A stretch of DNA of 64,000 nucleotides. Origin: Epithemia pelagica. Its lineage: Eukaryota > Bacillariophyta > Bacillariophyceae > Surirellales > Surirellaceae. Under the pieces are notes generated by a model. The model saw only the letters and a program-made list of their open reading frames with translations. It was not told the origin of the DNA and searched no databases. Shown here one piece after another: positions 42,101 through 53,600 of this stretch. Position 1 is the first letter of the stretch, and each line of letters begins with the position of its first letter. The translations under genes were made by a program, and so were the position numbers. The stretch covers positions 682,001-746,000 of the forward strand of contig OX337231.1 in the NCBI GenBank assembly GCA_946965045.2. The letters run 5' to 3'.

Positions 42101-42591
42101 TCATCATAAGACTCTAGGTTATCCAAGTAACCGCTATAAGGATCAATCACCTCGCTTATAAAAGCGTCATCACGACATAGAGACGCGGGCGTAAGCAGCG
42201 AGACCTCCTTGGGTGGAAAGGTCGTAGATGTGGGCAATGTCCATTCCGCGCCCATAGATTTTATTGAGCTGGTCGATGACCTGGTTGATGGGTGCATCGG
42301 GATGGATTGCGCTGCCGGCATAGTCGTTGGCGGGCCAGTTTGGATCTGACATTGCTGCGAGAACAAAACGTCCAGGTGATGAGTCTTATCGTCTGGAGAC
42401 GAGGAAAAGGAAGACGAAAGGTAAGACATACCGGGGACCGTCTTTTCAGGGTTGCGAAGATCGCTCCACTGCTGGATTCCCTCAGCATCAAAAGGAATGG
42501 TAGTCTGAGGGCTTTCGAGGCCCAGAAAGGAGGAAGGTGCAAAAGGCACTGACTTCACTGACAAGGACCAGAGGGGCGAAAACCGCAGCAA
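39128..42591 (-). pseudogene. pol: Gypsy pol remnants (protease, RT, integrase)
   Basis: Protease with 'LLDSGADKTILH' and 'VIIIGRDLLRPLGV'. After an in-frame TAG at 41521 comes RT with 'YPFPRIEDILRRRKGYKYFTKLDISMCFHTF', 'RRLPMGVKQSPDFCQELM' and the catalytic 'VEVYIDDIGVF'. The RNase H start 'FHVYVDASD' is followed at once by a stop. The integrase continues in other frames: an HHCC-like region ('DSLLAHTVNWYHLVLNHTGST'), the core ('SDIAVDLIGPW', 'FDQGGEFIGHAF', 'NALCERLHLTI') and a C-terminal 'YKIGDRVLIRATNPDKL'. At least four disruptions, so not functional. Confidence 0.8.
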
Positions 42592-42952
42592 TCAAACCTT
42601 GGAAGCAGGCTTCATCGAGGTTGGTGCCAGGAGGCAAACCATTGTAGGCTTCGAGAAAGGGATCGGCGATAGCGCTGGTGACCGAGCGAGGAAAATACTC
42701 GCAACAAGCGGCAAAGGGATCCGGATGACCGGAGATGCGGATCTTGTCCACAAAGTGGAGGATCCAAAGGAAAAGATCTCGAGGGTCTTCATCCGTCGAC
42801 TCCCGGAATGGGAGGAGGTTGGCGTAGTACTTGTCGTCGTCATCTTTGAGCTTGAGAGAGGAAAAGGAATCTGAGGACAGAGCCTCATCAACGCGACGCT
42901 GGAAGCGGAGTGCATCGACAAGGGTAATGAACCCATTGGTGTTGTCTGCCAT
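42488..42952 (-). pseudogene. gag: Gypsy gag fragment
   Basis: From ATG 42952 (MADNTNGFITLVDALRFQ). Contains a capsid-like helical stretch 'LLPFRESTDEDPRDLFLWILHFVDKIRISGHP' and is cut short at ~155 residues. The zinc-knuckle end is absent, so an internal deletion probably joined gag to the protease part. Confidence 0.5.
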
Positions 42953-43088
42953 GATGGAGAGATGCAATGGTGAGAAAAGGAAAGGAAAGGAATCAAAGGA
43001 CGGGCAAAAGGAATTGCACAAACGTCGACCGCCAGAGGCTTATGGTGGAAAGAGAAAAAACAAGGGCGTTGAGGAATCTGATCAGAGT

Positions 43089-43291
43089 GCCATACCCATG
43101 CATAATGGTAGGACGTAAAAATTATGATCTTTTGGAATTAGGCTAGGAAAGTGAGCGATGGCCAGAGAAGCCATCTGCACACGGGACAAGGACGGACTGA
43201 ATTCTGCGAACGTCGGTGTCAAAGATTCAACTAGGGACCTATCGAGTCATGTTAACGTGGAATCGTGGCGGGACAGAGTCCGGGTACCGCA
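43089..43291. repeat. ~203-bp repeat R (copy 2)
   Basis: Nearly identical to 26155-26356, including the RHS-like start-codon region (gccatacccatg). No RHS-like coding sequence follows, so this is an orphan 5' flank. Confidence 0.85.
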
Positions 43292-44586
43292 ATACTCCCT
43301 CCTGAAACTTTTACTGGATCGATTTGACTTCAAATCGTCATAACTTTACGAGAGAACGTCGGATTTTTCTAGAAATTATACCAAGTTTTAGATCTACTCA
43401 TTAGCTTTAAAATGGTATAAGACATATATGTTCAATTTGTTGATCCTGGGGACCTGGGGAGATATGACCCTGTTAGAGGTGCTACATGAAAGCAAAATTT
43501 TCTAATCCGCACCGCGACCTACCTAAAGGTCGTAGTTCTACATCTGCCCCGCGGAGTGATCCGAGGAGTGGGGCACTTCTCGGGGGCCTAACTCCGAGAA
43601 GGGCAATAGGTCCTCGTCGTGTACTGCCCCAAATCCGCTTAACGCCACACGTAAAGAACGGGTTTTAAGCTTATGAGAGCAGCATATAGTTGTCTCCCAT
43701 AAATTTTATGTGAGTCAACGTGCTGCTCCCATAGCCAAACCAAGCTGCGTTAAGGAAAATGACAATGGCCCCCTCCGGGTTGGCTTTTGTCATGCGAGTC
43801 CCGCCTAGTCCATGATGTGGCGACAATGATGTAGTGACCATGATGTAGTGATACAAGAAGTCGACAAGTAAGTTGACAAAGTAACTCTTCACATTTACAA
43901 ATCTCTGTTGTATTCCTCTATCTATTGTTGTTTTCAGAATCCATGGTTTTCCATGGTTTCGTTGTCCACCATTGTCGTTGTTGTCTTTTTTTTGTTCTCG
44001 ACCTCTTCCATATTACTGTTGTCGGCAATCCTTCTCCTCTTTCTTGTGTATTTTGGCTTCCTCATCATCAGCTCCCTCTGGTGGTGTTGTACTGGCTAGG
44101 TTGGCAGCATCTTGGATGGGTTGCTTGACATCTGGGATCGATATCTTGGATGGATTGCTCAGCATGTGGATCGATGAGCCGTTGCAACAAATCCAGTTGT
44201 GCCGACTCACAGTCATCATTTTCCACAGGGAAGGGTTGGGACGACATTTCCTTTGGTCCAGACCTTCTCCACCATATAGAGAGTCAGAATGGAGAGTCCT
44301 GCAACGATCGGCTCAGATGGTATGAATATAGAACGATACAAAGTTGGGTCACGGGCGAAGGATGAGCGAAATGAGCAAAAATGAGGAAAATCACCAATTT
44401 TTCAAGTTCAAATATCAAGGCAATGAGTGGATCTTTACTGTAGACTATCCTATATGAAGTTGTTCAGAATTTCAAGATCTATGGAACGATGAAGTCAGAT
44501 TTGGATGAAAATGAATTTTGATGAAGTTATACGAAGTGAAAGTTAAGGGAGTAGCGTATACGCTACCCGCTTACGATTGGCGTTAA
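43292..44586. other. Repeat-derived intergenic DNA, no gene
   Basis: 1.3 kb with no convincing ORF. Short ORFs near 43486-44365 are low in complexity (Ser/Leu-rich) and overlap on both strands. The palindrome-rich 'gaagtggggcacttctcgggggcc' area near 43560-43600 has no clear role. Confidence 0.4.
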
Positions 44587-45209
44587 CCATTTGTCGTGCC
44601 ATGGAACGACACGTTCATCATTCGTTTGTCATGAACCGTTTGTGTTGTGGAGCCTTGGAAAGCTTGTTGAATGACAATGATTAGGGACGAGTTCTCTTGT
44701 GGAATCAACAAGAACCCAGTGGCATTGGCTTGGTCTTGTCGGACATGCGAAACCGTCCCGGCGATGAGGAATTGCAGTCGGCCGGGTGTGGGATATTGGC
44801 CCATTTTGCCATGGGCGATTTGATGCAATTGGCCATTCATTCCTTTGTCGACACGGTCATTTCCCAGGGAGCGGTCCCGGTCGTGTTGACGGCCCTTCAA
44901 TCGCATCCCACCAGTGTCAAGGTCCAAGGACGGGCCTGTAGTGCCATTGGTGTCTTGAGTTATCATGGCCTGGCACGACACGACTTGGTCCAAGCGGGGG
45001 CTATCCGGATTGTGGAACAAACCCTCTTGTGGGACAATCACCACCACCATCATGCTATCACGGACAGTGTCGTCTTTGGAACGGCCGTGTTGGCCCTCAG
45101 TCAATTGACCACGACAAACTCAACAACCACCCATGACAACAACAACAACCACAACGACCAGCACTCGTCGAGCTGGCAACCGTACCATCATCCAGCTCCG
45201 GCAGCCTGA
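44587..45209 (+). pseudogene. 3' fragment of the armadillo-repeat gene
   Basis: Copy of 23249-23871 with ~97% visible identity. It lacks the 5' two thirds. The Trp codon of 'DDWGRV' has become TAG (~44685), so no functional product is expected. An internal ATG would allow only ~170 residues of the last repeats. Confidence 0.9.
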
Positions 45210-45412
45210 GACGGCTCCCCCCAAAACACAACAAACAATGGCTCCATGTACGTTCTCCAGGGGATAACGAGGAAGCTAGACGAACTTTTTTTGCCACGAC
45301 AGAATCGAGGTACGGCTTCCTAGTAGTAGGAAAAAGTCATGGAATGGCCTTTCTCATTAGAGAAACCGTGCAGGTGCGTCGCTGGGACGACTCGACCAAC
45401 ACAACAAAAGTC
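44587..45412. repeat. Segmental duplication, copy 2, first part
   Basis: Matches 23249-24074. Homology stops at ...acaaaagtc (45412) and resumes at 50643 with catgatccacgg, exactly the next base of copy 1. Confidence 0.9.
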
Positions 45413-45527
45413 TATGCGTTAGAACCAATTGCTCAGCCTTGAGCCTATGCAATGGCGCGCTTGTTTCTCCTTACAAACTTTGTTTTCGCTATAGAGTGAG
45501 CTCTCTCAGCTCGTCGTTAATCTAGTC

Positions 45528-48155
45528 TTAGTTTGTGCTTCCACGACCTTCTCCGACCAGAATGTCCCTGTAACTTCGTGTCGTGGTCATTCCCAAGGCA
45601 TTAGGACCGGCGTCTGATCCGGCAATGGCTTTTCCTTTCTTGTTATCATGTTGTTGACTTGTGTCCCCATCCGTATTGCTGCCGTCCCTGTATGACTTCT
45701 TGTCTCCCTGGTGGACAAGTTTGGTCTTTGGCATGGTCGGCATTGCTTCCGAATGACCAGCTTCCGAATCGTTCGTCCGTCGGTTCTCGTGCTTCAACAC
45801 ACTCCTTGGGTCCTCCATCTCGTCAGTTGGTGGATCCATTCCCATTACGAGGTTCCGCAACTTGTGAAACAAGAGTCCTTGAAGAGGTTTTGTGAAAAAG
45901 TCCGCTATCATGTCCTTGGTTGGACAGTGCTCGATTGATATTTCCCCTTTCTTCACTTGATCGGTAATATAAAAATAATGTATGTGCATGTGTTTGGTTC
46001 GTCTCGTGCTTGATTGGCGTCCATTCTTCTCAAGAAGTATAGAACTCAAGTTATCTTTATACAGCACGTTTGCAGCGATGGAAAACCCTTGTGCTTCCAA
46101 GAACATTTTGGTCCACAATATCTGTGGAAGGACATCGTGCACGCCGACAACCTCACTCTCAGTCGAGCTACGAGTCACCAACTTTTGTTTCCAAGATCCA
46201 CTGAACACTGAGCCTTTACCCATTGACATCGTTGCTCCTGTATGACCCCTCATGTTGGGGTGCACTGCGTATGAAGCATCAATCCACCACTGCAATTTTC
46301 CATCATCCTCCACGCGTAGAGTTAAAGGAAGCGACAGGGTTCCTTGGAGATACTTCATCATTCGACTGAGTTTGCTGTAATCATCTTCGTCAGGGCAAGT
46401 TAGTCGTCCGCACAGGAAAGACACTGCTGTACAGATATCAGGACGACCCCTCTGACTGAGATATAGGGCTTGCATTACAAGGTGAACAAAATTTCCTTTT
46501 TCCTGGCATTTAAAGTTGGTGTACCCTTCGTGTTCACCTTGAACAGACTGCTGGAAGCGGGTGTTGACGCCACTCCTATCATGTCCTCGGGCATGTCATT
46601 GATCATATTGTTGATGTAGCTCTCCATTCTGATAATCACTGACCCCTCTACTGAATAGTCAAGTATCATACCGAGGTAGACGTGCACTTTTCCTCGTGAT
46701 ATGGTTAGGGGTCCTTCTTGCCCTAAGGTTTCTTCCATTTGTTGAATGAACTAATCTACCACAGTGCTGGACTTGTGTGAAACCTTGATATCGTCCACAT
46801 GCCAGGTGACTGTCAGTTGGCCACCACTGCACTTCTTATTCGCCACACACTCATCGTATGGGTTCACAACAAAACCCCATTGAACCAGTTGTTTGCTTAA
46901 CATCTCCCAAAACAGCCGAGCTGCCTTTAGAGTGCCGCAAAGGGCCTTGTCCAACACCACGTACAACGCTTTCTCCCCACGTTCATAACAAATGTAGCCG
47001 GCATAGCATGGGTCAATTTCCAGTAGCATCTCTAGCATTTCCCCAGTAAATCTGATGTGAACGATGTCGTCCATATCCGCCTGCATAAAGGCCCCTGGGA
47101 CATCTACCACTGCAACGTCTCGTTTTTCTTTTGCGTCGATAGCGGCTGTTAATAAAACCGACTCTGTTTTTACTGTAGGTGACGTCAAATCCTCTTTGGG
47201 TATATAATCGCGCTGTTTGCGCCCATCCGCGCATCCGCGACCCTTCACTTTGCCTGTTCTCTTCCTTTTCAGGAACATAAGATAGGCCAGTGCATCTCTT
47301 CGTTGTTTTGGTGTTAAGCTGTACCGCGCGACCGGCCTCATAACCTTTCTGTCATGCAGTTGCCTCATCTCTTTCCGAACAGCGTCCAATCCTTCTTCGC
47401 CGAACTTTTTCAACCCCAACTTCAATGACATTTGTGGAGTCTCCACGGTATCTTCAACCCCTGCCACTTCAGCCATGATTGCACCATCCTCCTCATCATT
47501 TTCTCGGTCGCTTGTGTCAAACTCCTCAGGATTGTATCTGTGACTATAGTCTCGTGTTCTGCGGCTTTGTAAGCTGTATCTTCCTTCATTCTCACGGTTG
47601 CCACTTTCCTCCTCATCATGTTGAGACTGGTCATCACCTTCTTCAGCCACGGCCATCACTGGGTCATCATTTTCGTCCGTGATGTTCATGGGCCTCTCAT
47701 CCTGTTCTTCTTCAATCGATACGTCATCCACGTCAACGTCATCATCAGGAGGGTCCATAGCAGCATCCTCCGGCTCCTGTTCCATAACAACTGGTGGCAC
47801 TCCTTCATTTTCCGCTTCCTCCAGCACGGGCAACACTCCTTGGTTTTCCACCACGGGCAACACTCCTTGGTTTTCATCCTCATTGTCGGCAATCTCATCC
47901 TCTGGATCGTCGTACTCGTCGTAATCGTCGTCTATTTCGTCCATCTCGTTGGGATGAAAGTCGTCATCGTCTTCATCGTCATCATCCAAATCAAGAATGT
48001 TTGCCAGGTTGTTTCTGTCCTCGAACACAAGACCAGGGTTTGCCTTTTGCTGTCGTGCCATCCTGTGCACCCGATCGATAACATCATCAGGCATAGGTAG
48101 AGCAGTTGCGTGTAGTCGATTAATGACTCGTCCCGTTGAAAGACTGAGAAAATAA
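45528..48155 (-). pseudogene. pol: Copia RT-RNase H, two disruptions
   Basis: A long acidic region (Asp/Glu-rich, ~47460-48000) precedes RT: 'DAVRKEMRQLHDRKVMRPV', 'DVAVVDVPGAFMQADMDD' and the catalytic 'VTWHVDDIKVSH'. A TAG at 46751 and a one-base loss in a T run near 46485 interrupt it. RNase H follows ('LQWWIDASYAVHPNMRGHTG', 'TRSSTESEVVGVHD', 'LYKDNLSSILLEKNG') and the usual 'MIADFFTKPLQGLLFHKLRN' end. The gag, protease and integrase that should lie upstream are found inverted on the other strand. Confidence 0.8.
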
Positions 48156-48159
48156 TGAC

Positions 48160-49258
48160 TTCCTTGGCTATCCGGTTTATCCGGGGAACTAATGAGAACC
48201 ACAAGGGTTATATTAAACATCTGCGGAACAGCCACTTGGACAATCACGACAACTATCCAAAGACGGTATCCGATGCCTTCAATATTCTTCAGAGGCGTGA
48301 TGAAGACACAGTGGCTATCATTCCTGAGAATGACGGAGTGGCATTTGCACAAACCTTGACAAATGGGAGAGACATGAGTCAAGTCATCTGTTACAACTGC
48401 GGAGGACCAGGTCATTACGCAAGAGACTCCCACACCAGCAGGGTGAAGGAAACGGTAACAACAACAATGATGACAACAACAACGACGGTGAGAGCACTGA
48501 GGTAAATGCTGTGATGTTCTCGTTTTCACAATCTAACGAAATTGTGCCCAAGACGTGGATCCTTCTGGATAGTCAGTCGACGGTGGATTGTTTCAGTAAC
48601 AGAGCCTTGCTCAAGAATATACGTAAGACAAATAAGAAGATTACTATCTATTGCAATGCAGGAAGACGCACAATTGACATGGTTGGAGACTTGGAAGGAT
48701 ATGGTGAGGTGTGGCACGACCCAAAAGGAATTGCAAATGTGCTGAGTCTCAGTCGGATCAGAAAGAAATGTGGAAGGGTGGACTATGTGGCCAAGAAAAG
48801 CGGGGGCGAGTTCACTGTTTATAAGCCAGACGGAAAAAGGCATATTTTCAAGGAAGCCGAGTCGGGACTACACTACCTAGACACTTCAAGCCCAAATGAT
48901 GAGATGCATGACGATGGACATATGTTGGTGGTGAATACAGTCAGGGACAATAAATCTAAATACACCAACAACGACTACATGAGAGCCCTTAGAGCACGAG
49001 AACTTCAAATCAAGATTGGACGACCAAGTACAAGGGACTACATTAAAATTGTGGAAGGAAGTTCCCTACCAATTTGTCCAGTGACGAGGGCTGATATATT
49101 GGCTGCAGAACACATTTTTGGGCCTGACATTGGAGCCCTGAAAGGAATGACGACTCGGAGGCGACCACCTATTGTGGACTCACCCGTGACACCAGTCCCG
49201 AATGTTTTTCTGGAGAAGTACAGACGTGTAACCATCTGCGTGGACGTGCTACATATTA
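48160..49258 (+). pseudogene. gag-pol: Copia gag end, protease and integrase start (inverted part)
   Basis: Plus strand. A CCHC-type zinc knuckle in gag ('CYNCGGPGHYARDS', last Cys replaced by Ser), a stop at ~48502, then protease-like 'TWILLDSQSTVDCFSN' and the GAG-pre-integrase region. It breaks off right after the first integrase Asp ('VTICVDVLHI') at ~49258, where a duplicated pol 3' end is fused. Confidence 0.75.
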
Positions 49259-49460
49259 TCAAGCTCTTTCAGCTCGTCGTTAATCTAGTCTTAGTTTGTG
49301 CTTCCACGACCTTCTCCGACCAGAATGTCCCTGTAACCTGTAATTTCTTGTGGTGGTCATTCCCAAGGCATTAAGACCGGCGTCTGATCCGGCAATGGCT
49401 TTTCCTTTCTTGTTATCATGTTGTTGACTTGTGTCCCCATCCGTATTGCTGCCGTCCCTG

Positions 49461-49505
49461 TATGACTTCTTGTCTCCCTGGTGACCAGGGAGACAAGAAG
49501 TCATA
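49461..49505. repeat. Perfect 22-bp-arm palindrome
   Basis: Arms 49461-49482 and 49484-49505 are exact reverse complements around a single G. The left arm is pol sequence also present at ~45690-45711. The right arm is its inverted copy, a fold-back scar at the edge of a ~1.07-kb insert. Confidence 0.9.
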
Positions 49506-50554
49506 AAACTTGGTGTATGGGGTGCGCCTTAGCAAAATGCCCCATCGAAATCTGTGCGAATGGGGGAGGGGCCCTATGAGCGACCAACCACCGTTTGACA
49601 ACGACATATGTACGCTAAAAAATCGATTTGTCACCAATCTCGTACTTAGGAAAACCATGAAAATGGCGATGATCTTTGGATCGGTCCGATCTAGTATCCG
49701 TTTTTAGGCTATCAAGTAGATCATGAGAGTAATAGATTGATTTTAAAAGAACTTTCACCGTGCCGTTTTCAAGAGAATCATGGTCGAAGTTTTATATCCG
49801 GGTTAGAAAGCCGTGATCAAGATTAAATGAGTAATGCGAACAATGGTCCAAAAAGGGGCAGCCGTGCACGCATTGCATGCCGTTGCTACCATGATGCTTT
49901 GTATGACACATCTGTTTGAGATATGAATTAGTAGCTACTATACGATGAATTTGGATTCTAATGTAATATTTTTTCCCCATGGTCAATCGAAGAAAGAGGT
50001 TAAAATGAACAAGAAATCGACTTTGCGCCGGCTGCACGCAGAGCCAGTTTTTCCCTGCATGTGACATATTATAACGGTCGATTGGTCGTGATCGTAGAAA
50101 ACTTCTCGATGAGTCCCGGATATTATGTAAAAAATGATCAGTCGCGCTCAAGAGAATCGACCTCTTGACACTTGAACCATACTAGGTAGTCTATCTTCCT
50201 CCACCGCCACGCTACTCCACTCTCCTTTAATAAAGCATTTGTGAGTATTGATCGATATGAACCCAAAAGTTTCATATTCAATATTCAATATGAGATTGTG
50301 GCCTCATATGCGGCCATTTTGCCGCACATGAGGCCACCACAAACCACTTTTTCTAGGTAGATTCTTTTTCTTGCGGATTTCTTTCTTCGCCTTCCGCTTT
50401 CAATGTCGTCAGTAGTGTACTGTATTGGACAGTTTCCAAGAGGTCTTGCTAATTTCCATGTTCAATTTTTGATTTCCGGTTTTAAATCGCTTTACGCTTT
50501 ACTCTTTACCGTAGTGTTACTCGTATTTTGATTCTTTGCGCGCTTCTTGTCCAG
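49484..50554. other. ~1.07-kb insert inside the duplicated pol end, no gene
   Basis: The sequence on either side is continuous in the related copy at 45711. No ORF with homology. Its left tip repeats the flanking sequence in inverted form, and its right tip (cttcttgtccag) resembles that tip's complement. Confidence 0.55.
50298..50337. repeat. Hairpin with 17-bp stem
   Basis: GTGGCCTCATATGCGGC, loop CATTTT, then GCCGCACATGAGGCCAC. One A/C mismatch in DNA (a G-U pair if transcribed from one strand). Isolated, function unknown. Confidence 0.8.
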
Positions 50555-50642
50555 TGGACAAGTTTGGTCTTTGGCATGGTCGGTATTGCTTCCGAATGAC
50601 CAGCTTCCGAATCGCTCCTCCGTCGGTTCTCGTGCTTCAACA

Positions 50643-53600
50643 CCATGATCCACGGCAACGTCCGAGACAAAATCGTCACCCATGGGACGGATTCCAAGTA
50701 TAGTTCGTGATGCCTTTGTTCTTCTTCCTGCCACACCACGCGTAGCATTCGAATGTCCGTATCTCACGTCAAGAGTAAATAGGGTTACAAAAGACTAGAG
50801 AGAATAAACAAGGTGTATCTAATTCAACAACAAGTCCTTCCGCACTCACAAAACACTGCTTCATCTGCTCTTTTATGTATGTCCCTCAATCTTTGCCATG
50901 TGGAGATAAGACCGAGATTGTCGGTTCCATCATTTCGCGGAACCATACGCGGGACAATTCACTGGACGGGATAGGAAAGTTGCTACTGTTTGTGGGGCAT
51001 CGAAACGACACTGCCAGCACACGCTGACGAATTGAAACAGTGCTAATGTTTTTTTTCGTTTCCTCGAGCTTTCCCTGAATCATGGAACAAAATGCCAACA
51101 TCCCAGTGTACGAATAAAGACTGGAACCAGCGTCGGATGGCTCCAAACACTGACCACTCTCGTCGTTCATGTCGATACCCAACGAGTTCCACCATTTCTT
51201 GACCGTCTCCGGTCCTGGTGAATTCTTGTGGTTCTTGCATTGGACAAAGTCCACAAATGCTTCGTTTCCATCAATATACAACACGAGGACATCAGGGCCT
51301 TGCGCAGTTGGAGTTCCTTGTGAGAACACCATACAGAACTTGTCTAGAGAAGGAAACACAAGCTTTTCTTGCTCTAGTGCTTTTTGGTTTTCCAACTCAT
51401 ACTTCAAATTTTCAATTTCCTCCTCGTCAATATCCTTCTTTTTACTGTATTTGCTTGGCCATGCAAACTCCAAACAATGACGCTTGGTGGAATATCCCCG
51501 GATCTCTGCCAGCCTCAAACAGTGCATAGCAGTTAGTTCTTCAAAGGAATCACCAAAACCTGGTCGTAGTTGACAGGTCAACCCAAAGCAAGCAAGGTAC
51601 TTCAACGCAGTCGATGTTTCTTGTGATTTTGTGGCAAGACCACGCTGAAATACCTCACTTACTTCTTTCTGGTTATGAGAGATCCAGCTATCCACGTCGC
51701 TTTTCACCGCGGCTAGGTTGGTTTTGACATCGTCCGTAAAAGAATGCATCTCTTCCTTTTGGAATTCCAATGCAGATTTCAGGTGGAATAAAAAGGCGCG
51801 TTCGAAAAGTCCTGATAGATCGTGCTCTTCGAGATGTTGGAGAGAATTAGTACTTATATAGAGGCGAGGACCGTAGTCCATGATGGCCCCGAATGATGCA
51901 ACGTCCACGAGTCTGCCGAGGCGTCGTTGCTTCAATTCATCTGCATCGAAATTGGGTCCATCTGTCTTGTGAATCTCCCACGATAAGACTGGTAGAACAC
52001 TCCGGAAGAGCATCCTTGCGTTCGTCATGAGTGTTCGAGAATAAGTTCCGTCCAAAATGGCATCATGCAGTACATTGTCAATCACACCCCGATTCCGCAA
52101 CTCTTGCAGCTCGGGGTGCCTCATTGTCACAAGTCTTGCTTTCCCGGGGTCTGTACCAACCCTCTCATCACTGCGGATCAAGTCCAAGCCAGTCCCTGTA
52201 AGAATAAGAAGCAAGTCCTCTTGAGCCATTAGTTTCCGATACTTGGATGTTACTACGCGAACACTTGCTACCAAGCCATTCACTAAATCAAGGTCCGTTG
52301 CCTCGTCTAGAATCAATGCCAATTTTTTGGGCCTCTGTTCAGGACGGCATCTTCCAAGCAACCAATTTTTTTTGGTCCACGATTTTAATTTATTGTGTTC
52401 CAGGTTGCCAACTGTTGCCTTTATTAAATCATCGAGGACCGCCCTTGCCCATTCGTTGCGCTCCTCATGTAGGTTCACTTGTTCATCACGAAGAAGGTCC
52501 AAGGCATCGTCATGACCCTGGGTTTTGCAAAGCTCATCAATGACAAGGTCGAGCAATTCACACAAGTAGGGTCTTGGGTGGAGTTTTGGATCTTCTGGTT
52601 TTGATTGTAAGACCTTCGCCGTCACGACCATATAAAGAGGGATAAAACCGCTTTTCTCTGCCTGTAAACAAGAGTACACACTTTTCCCACTCCCACTTTC
52701 ACCAGCGACAACCACAGCATATGCCTTCTCGTCGCTTTTCTGGTTCGGAAGCATGCTAAAATATTGGTCCGCAGTTTCTTTTTTTGGTGAAACACTCACA
52801 AATTCGAGTTCTGGAGAAGTAAGAGACGAGTGTCTCTTCAAATAGTCCAATGGCTGAGAGGTAGCTTTCAAGGCATTCAGGAGCGCACCAAATTCCGGTT
52901 GAAAATAGCCCTGAATCGTATCCATCCGCAAAGCATCCTCCCCGTAAAAGGTTTGTCCTTCTCGGCCTCTGTCGAACCTCATATACACAAAGCTGGTATC
53001 CTGATCCGCTTGGGTTTGCTCGTCAAGCCATGACGTTATATCCTCTTGCATCCGTTCTCTGGTGCGACGCCTCGACGAAAAAAATAGTTGGCCCACAAAA
53101 TCATCATCTCCATTGAACTTAAATACCAAATTAATCGAGATCACCGGGTCGCCCCATTCCCATTCCTTGGGCATACTTTCGAAGAATTTCTCGATAAATG
53201 CACGAGGCTCGAGATATTCCGGTTGTTGGGAGACTTCTATGGGGGTAGGACCCATTTGTGATGTCTGGGTCCCAGCTTTTTCTTTTGCTAGGTCATCCAG
53301 GATTGCAATGGCCATTTTAGAGGTTGTGACTTCACCTTCAATCAATGGTTGAAGAAAGTTCTTCCGAAATTGATCTCCAAAAACAGCAGCCTGAGTGTTC
53401 AGTTCATGCTTCAAGGCAGTTTCATTGGACTGGATGAAAGCACTCCATCCTGCCGTGTTGTCCTCCCTATGAGCCGAGCTCTGGCCCCTGCTGGTTCTAG
53501 GAACTTTGGGATATGTACGATTGTCATCAGCACAATGAGCCATTGCCAAGATCTTGGGGTTTGGGATAAGACTGTGACTTTTATCACGCTGGTGAAACGA

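Larger units (their letters stand above)
39056..43088 (-). mobile_element. Decayed Ty3/gypsy-type element
   Basis: Minus strand: gag fragment (~42952-42488), protease (DSGADKTILHSR, ~41950), reverse transcriptase (40462-41499), integrase pieces (39128-40399). The order RT before integrase defines Ty3/gypsy. No LTR pair is visible and both ends are cut by other repeats. Several frameshifts or stops are present, and most of the RNase H domain is missing. Confidence 0.8.
45413..50642. mobile_element. Rearranged Ty1/copia composite splitting the duplication
   Basis: 5.23 kb absent from copy 1. Parts: RT-RNase H on the minus strand (45528-48155); the gag-protease-integrase start on the plus strand (~48160-49258), i.e. 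inverted relative to RT; a second copy of the pol 3' end (49262-49482 plus 50555-50641, matching 45500-45793), itself split by a ~1.07-kb insert (49484-50554). No simple target duplication is visible. It is either an element with an inverted 5' half or two overlapping insertions. Confidence 0.8.

Noticed and set aside
46751-46753. In-frame TAG in the copia composite RT as a recoding site.
   Set aside because: It lies in the middle of RT, next to the YVDD-type box, with TTC after it, and a frameshift follows; this is decay.
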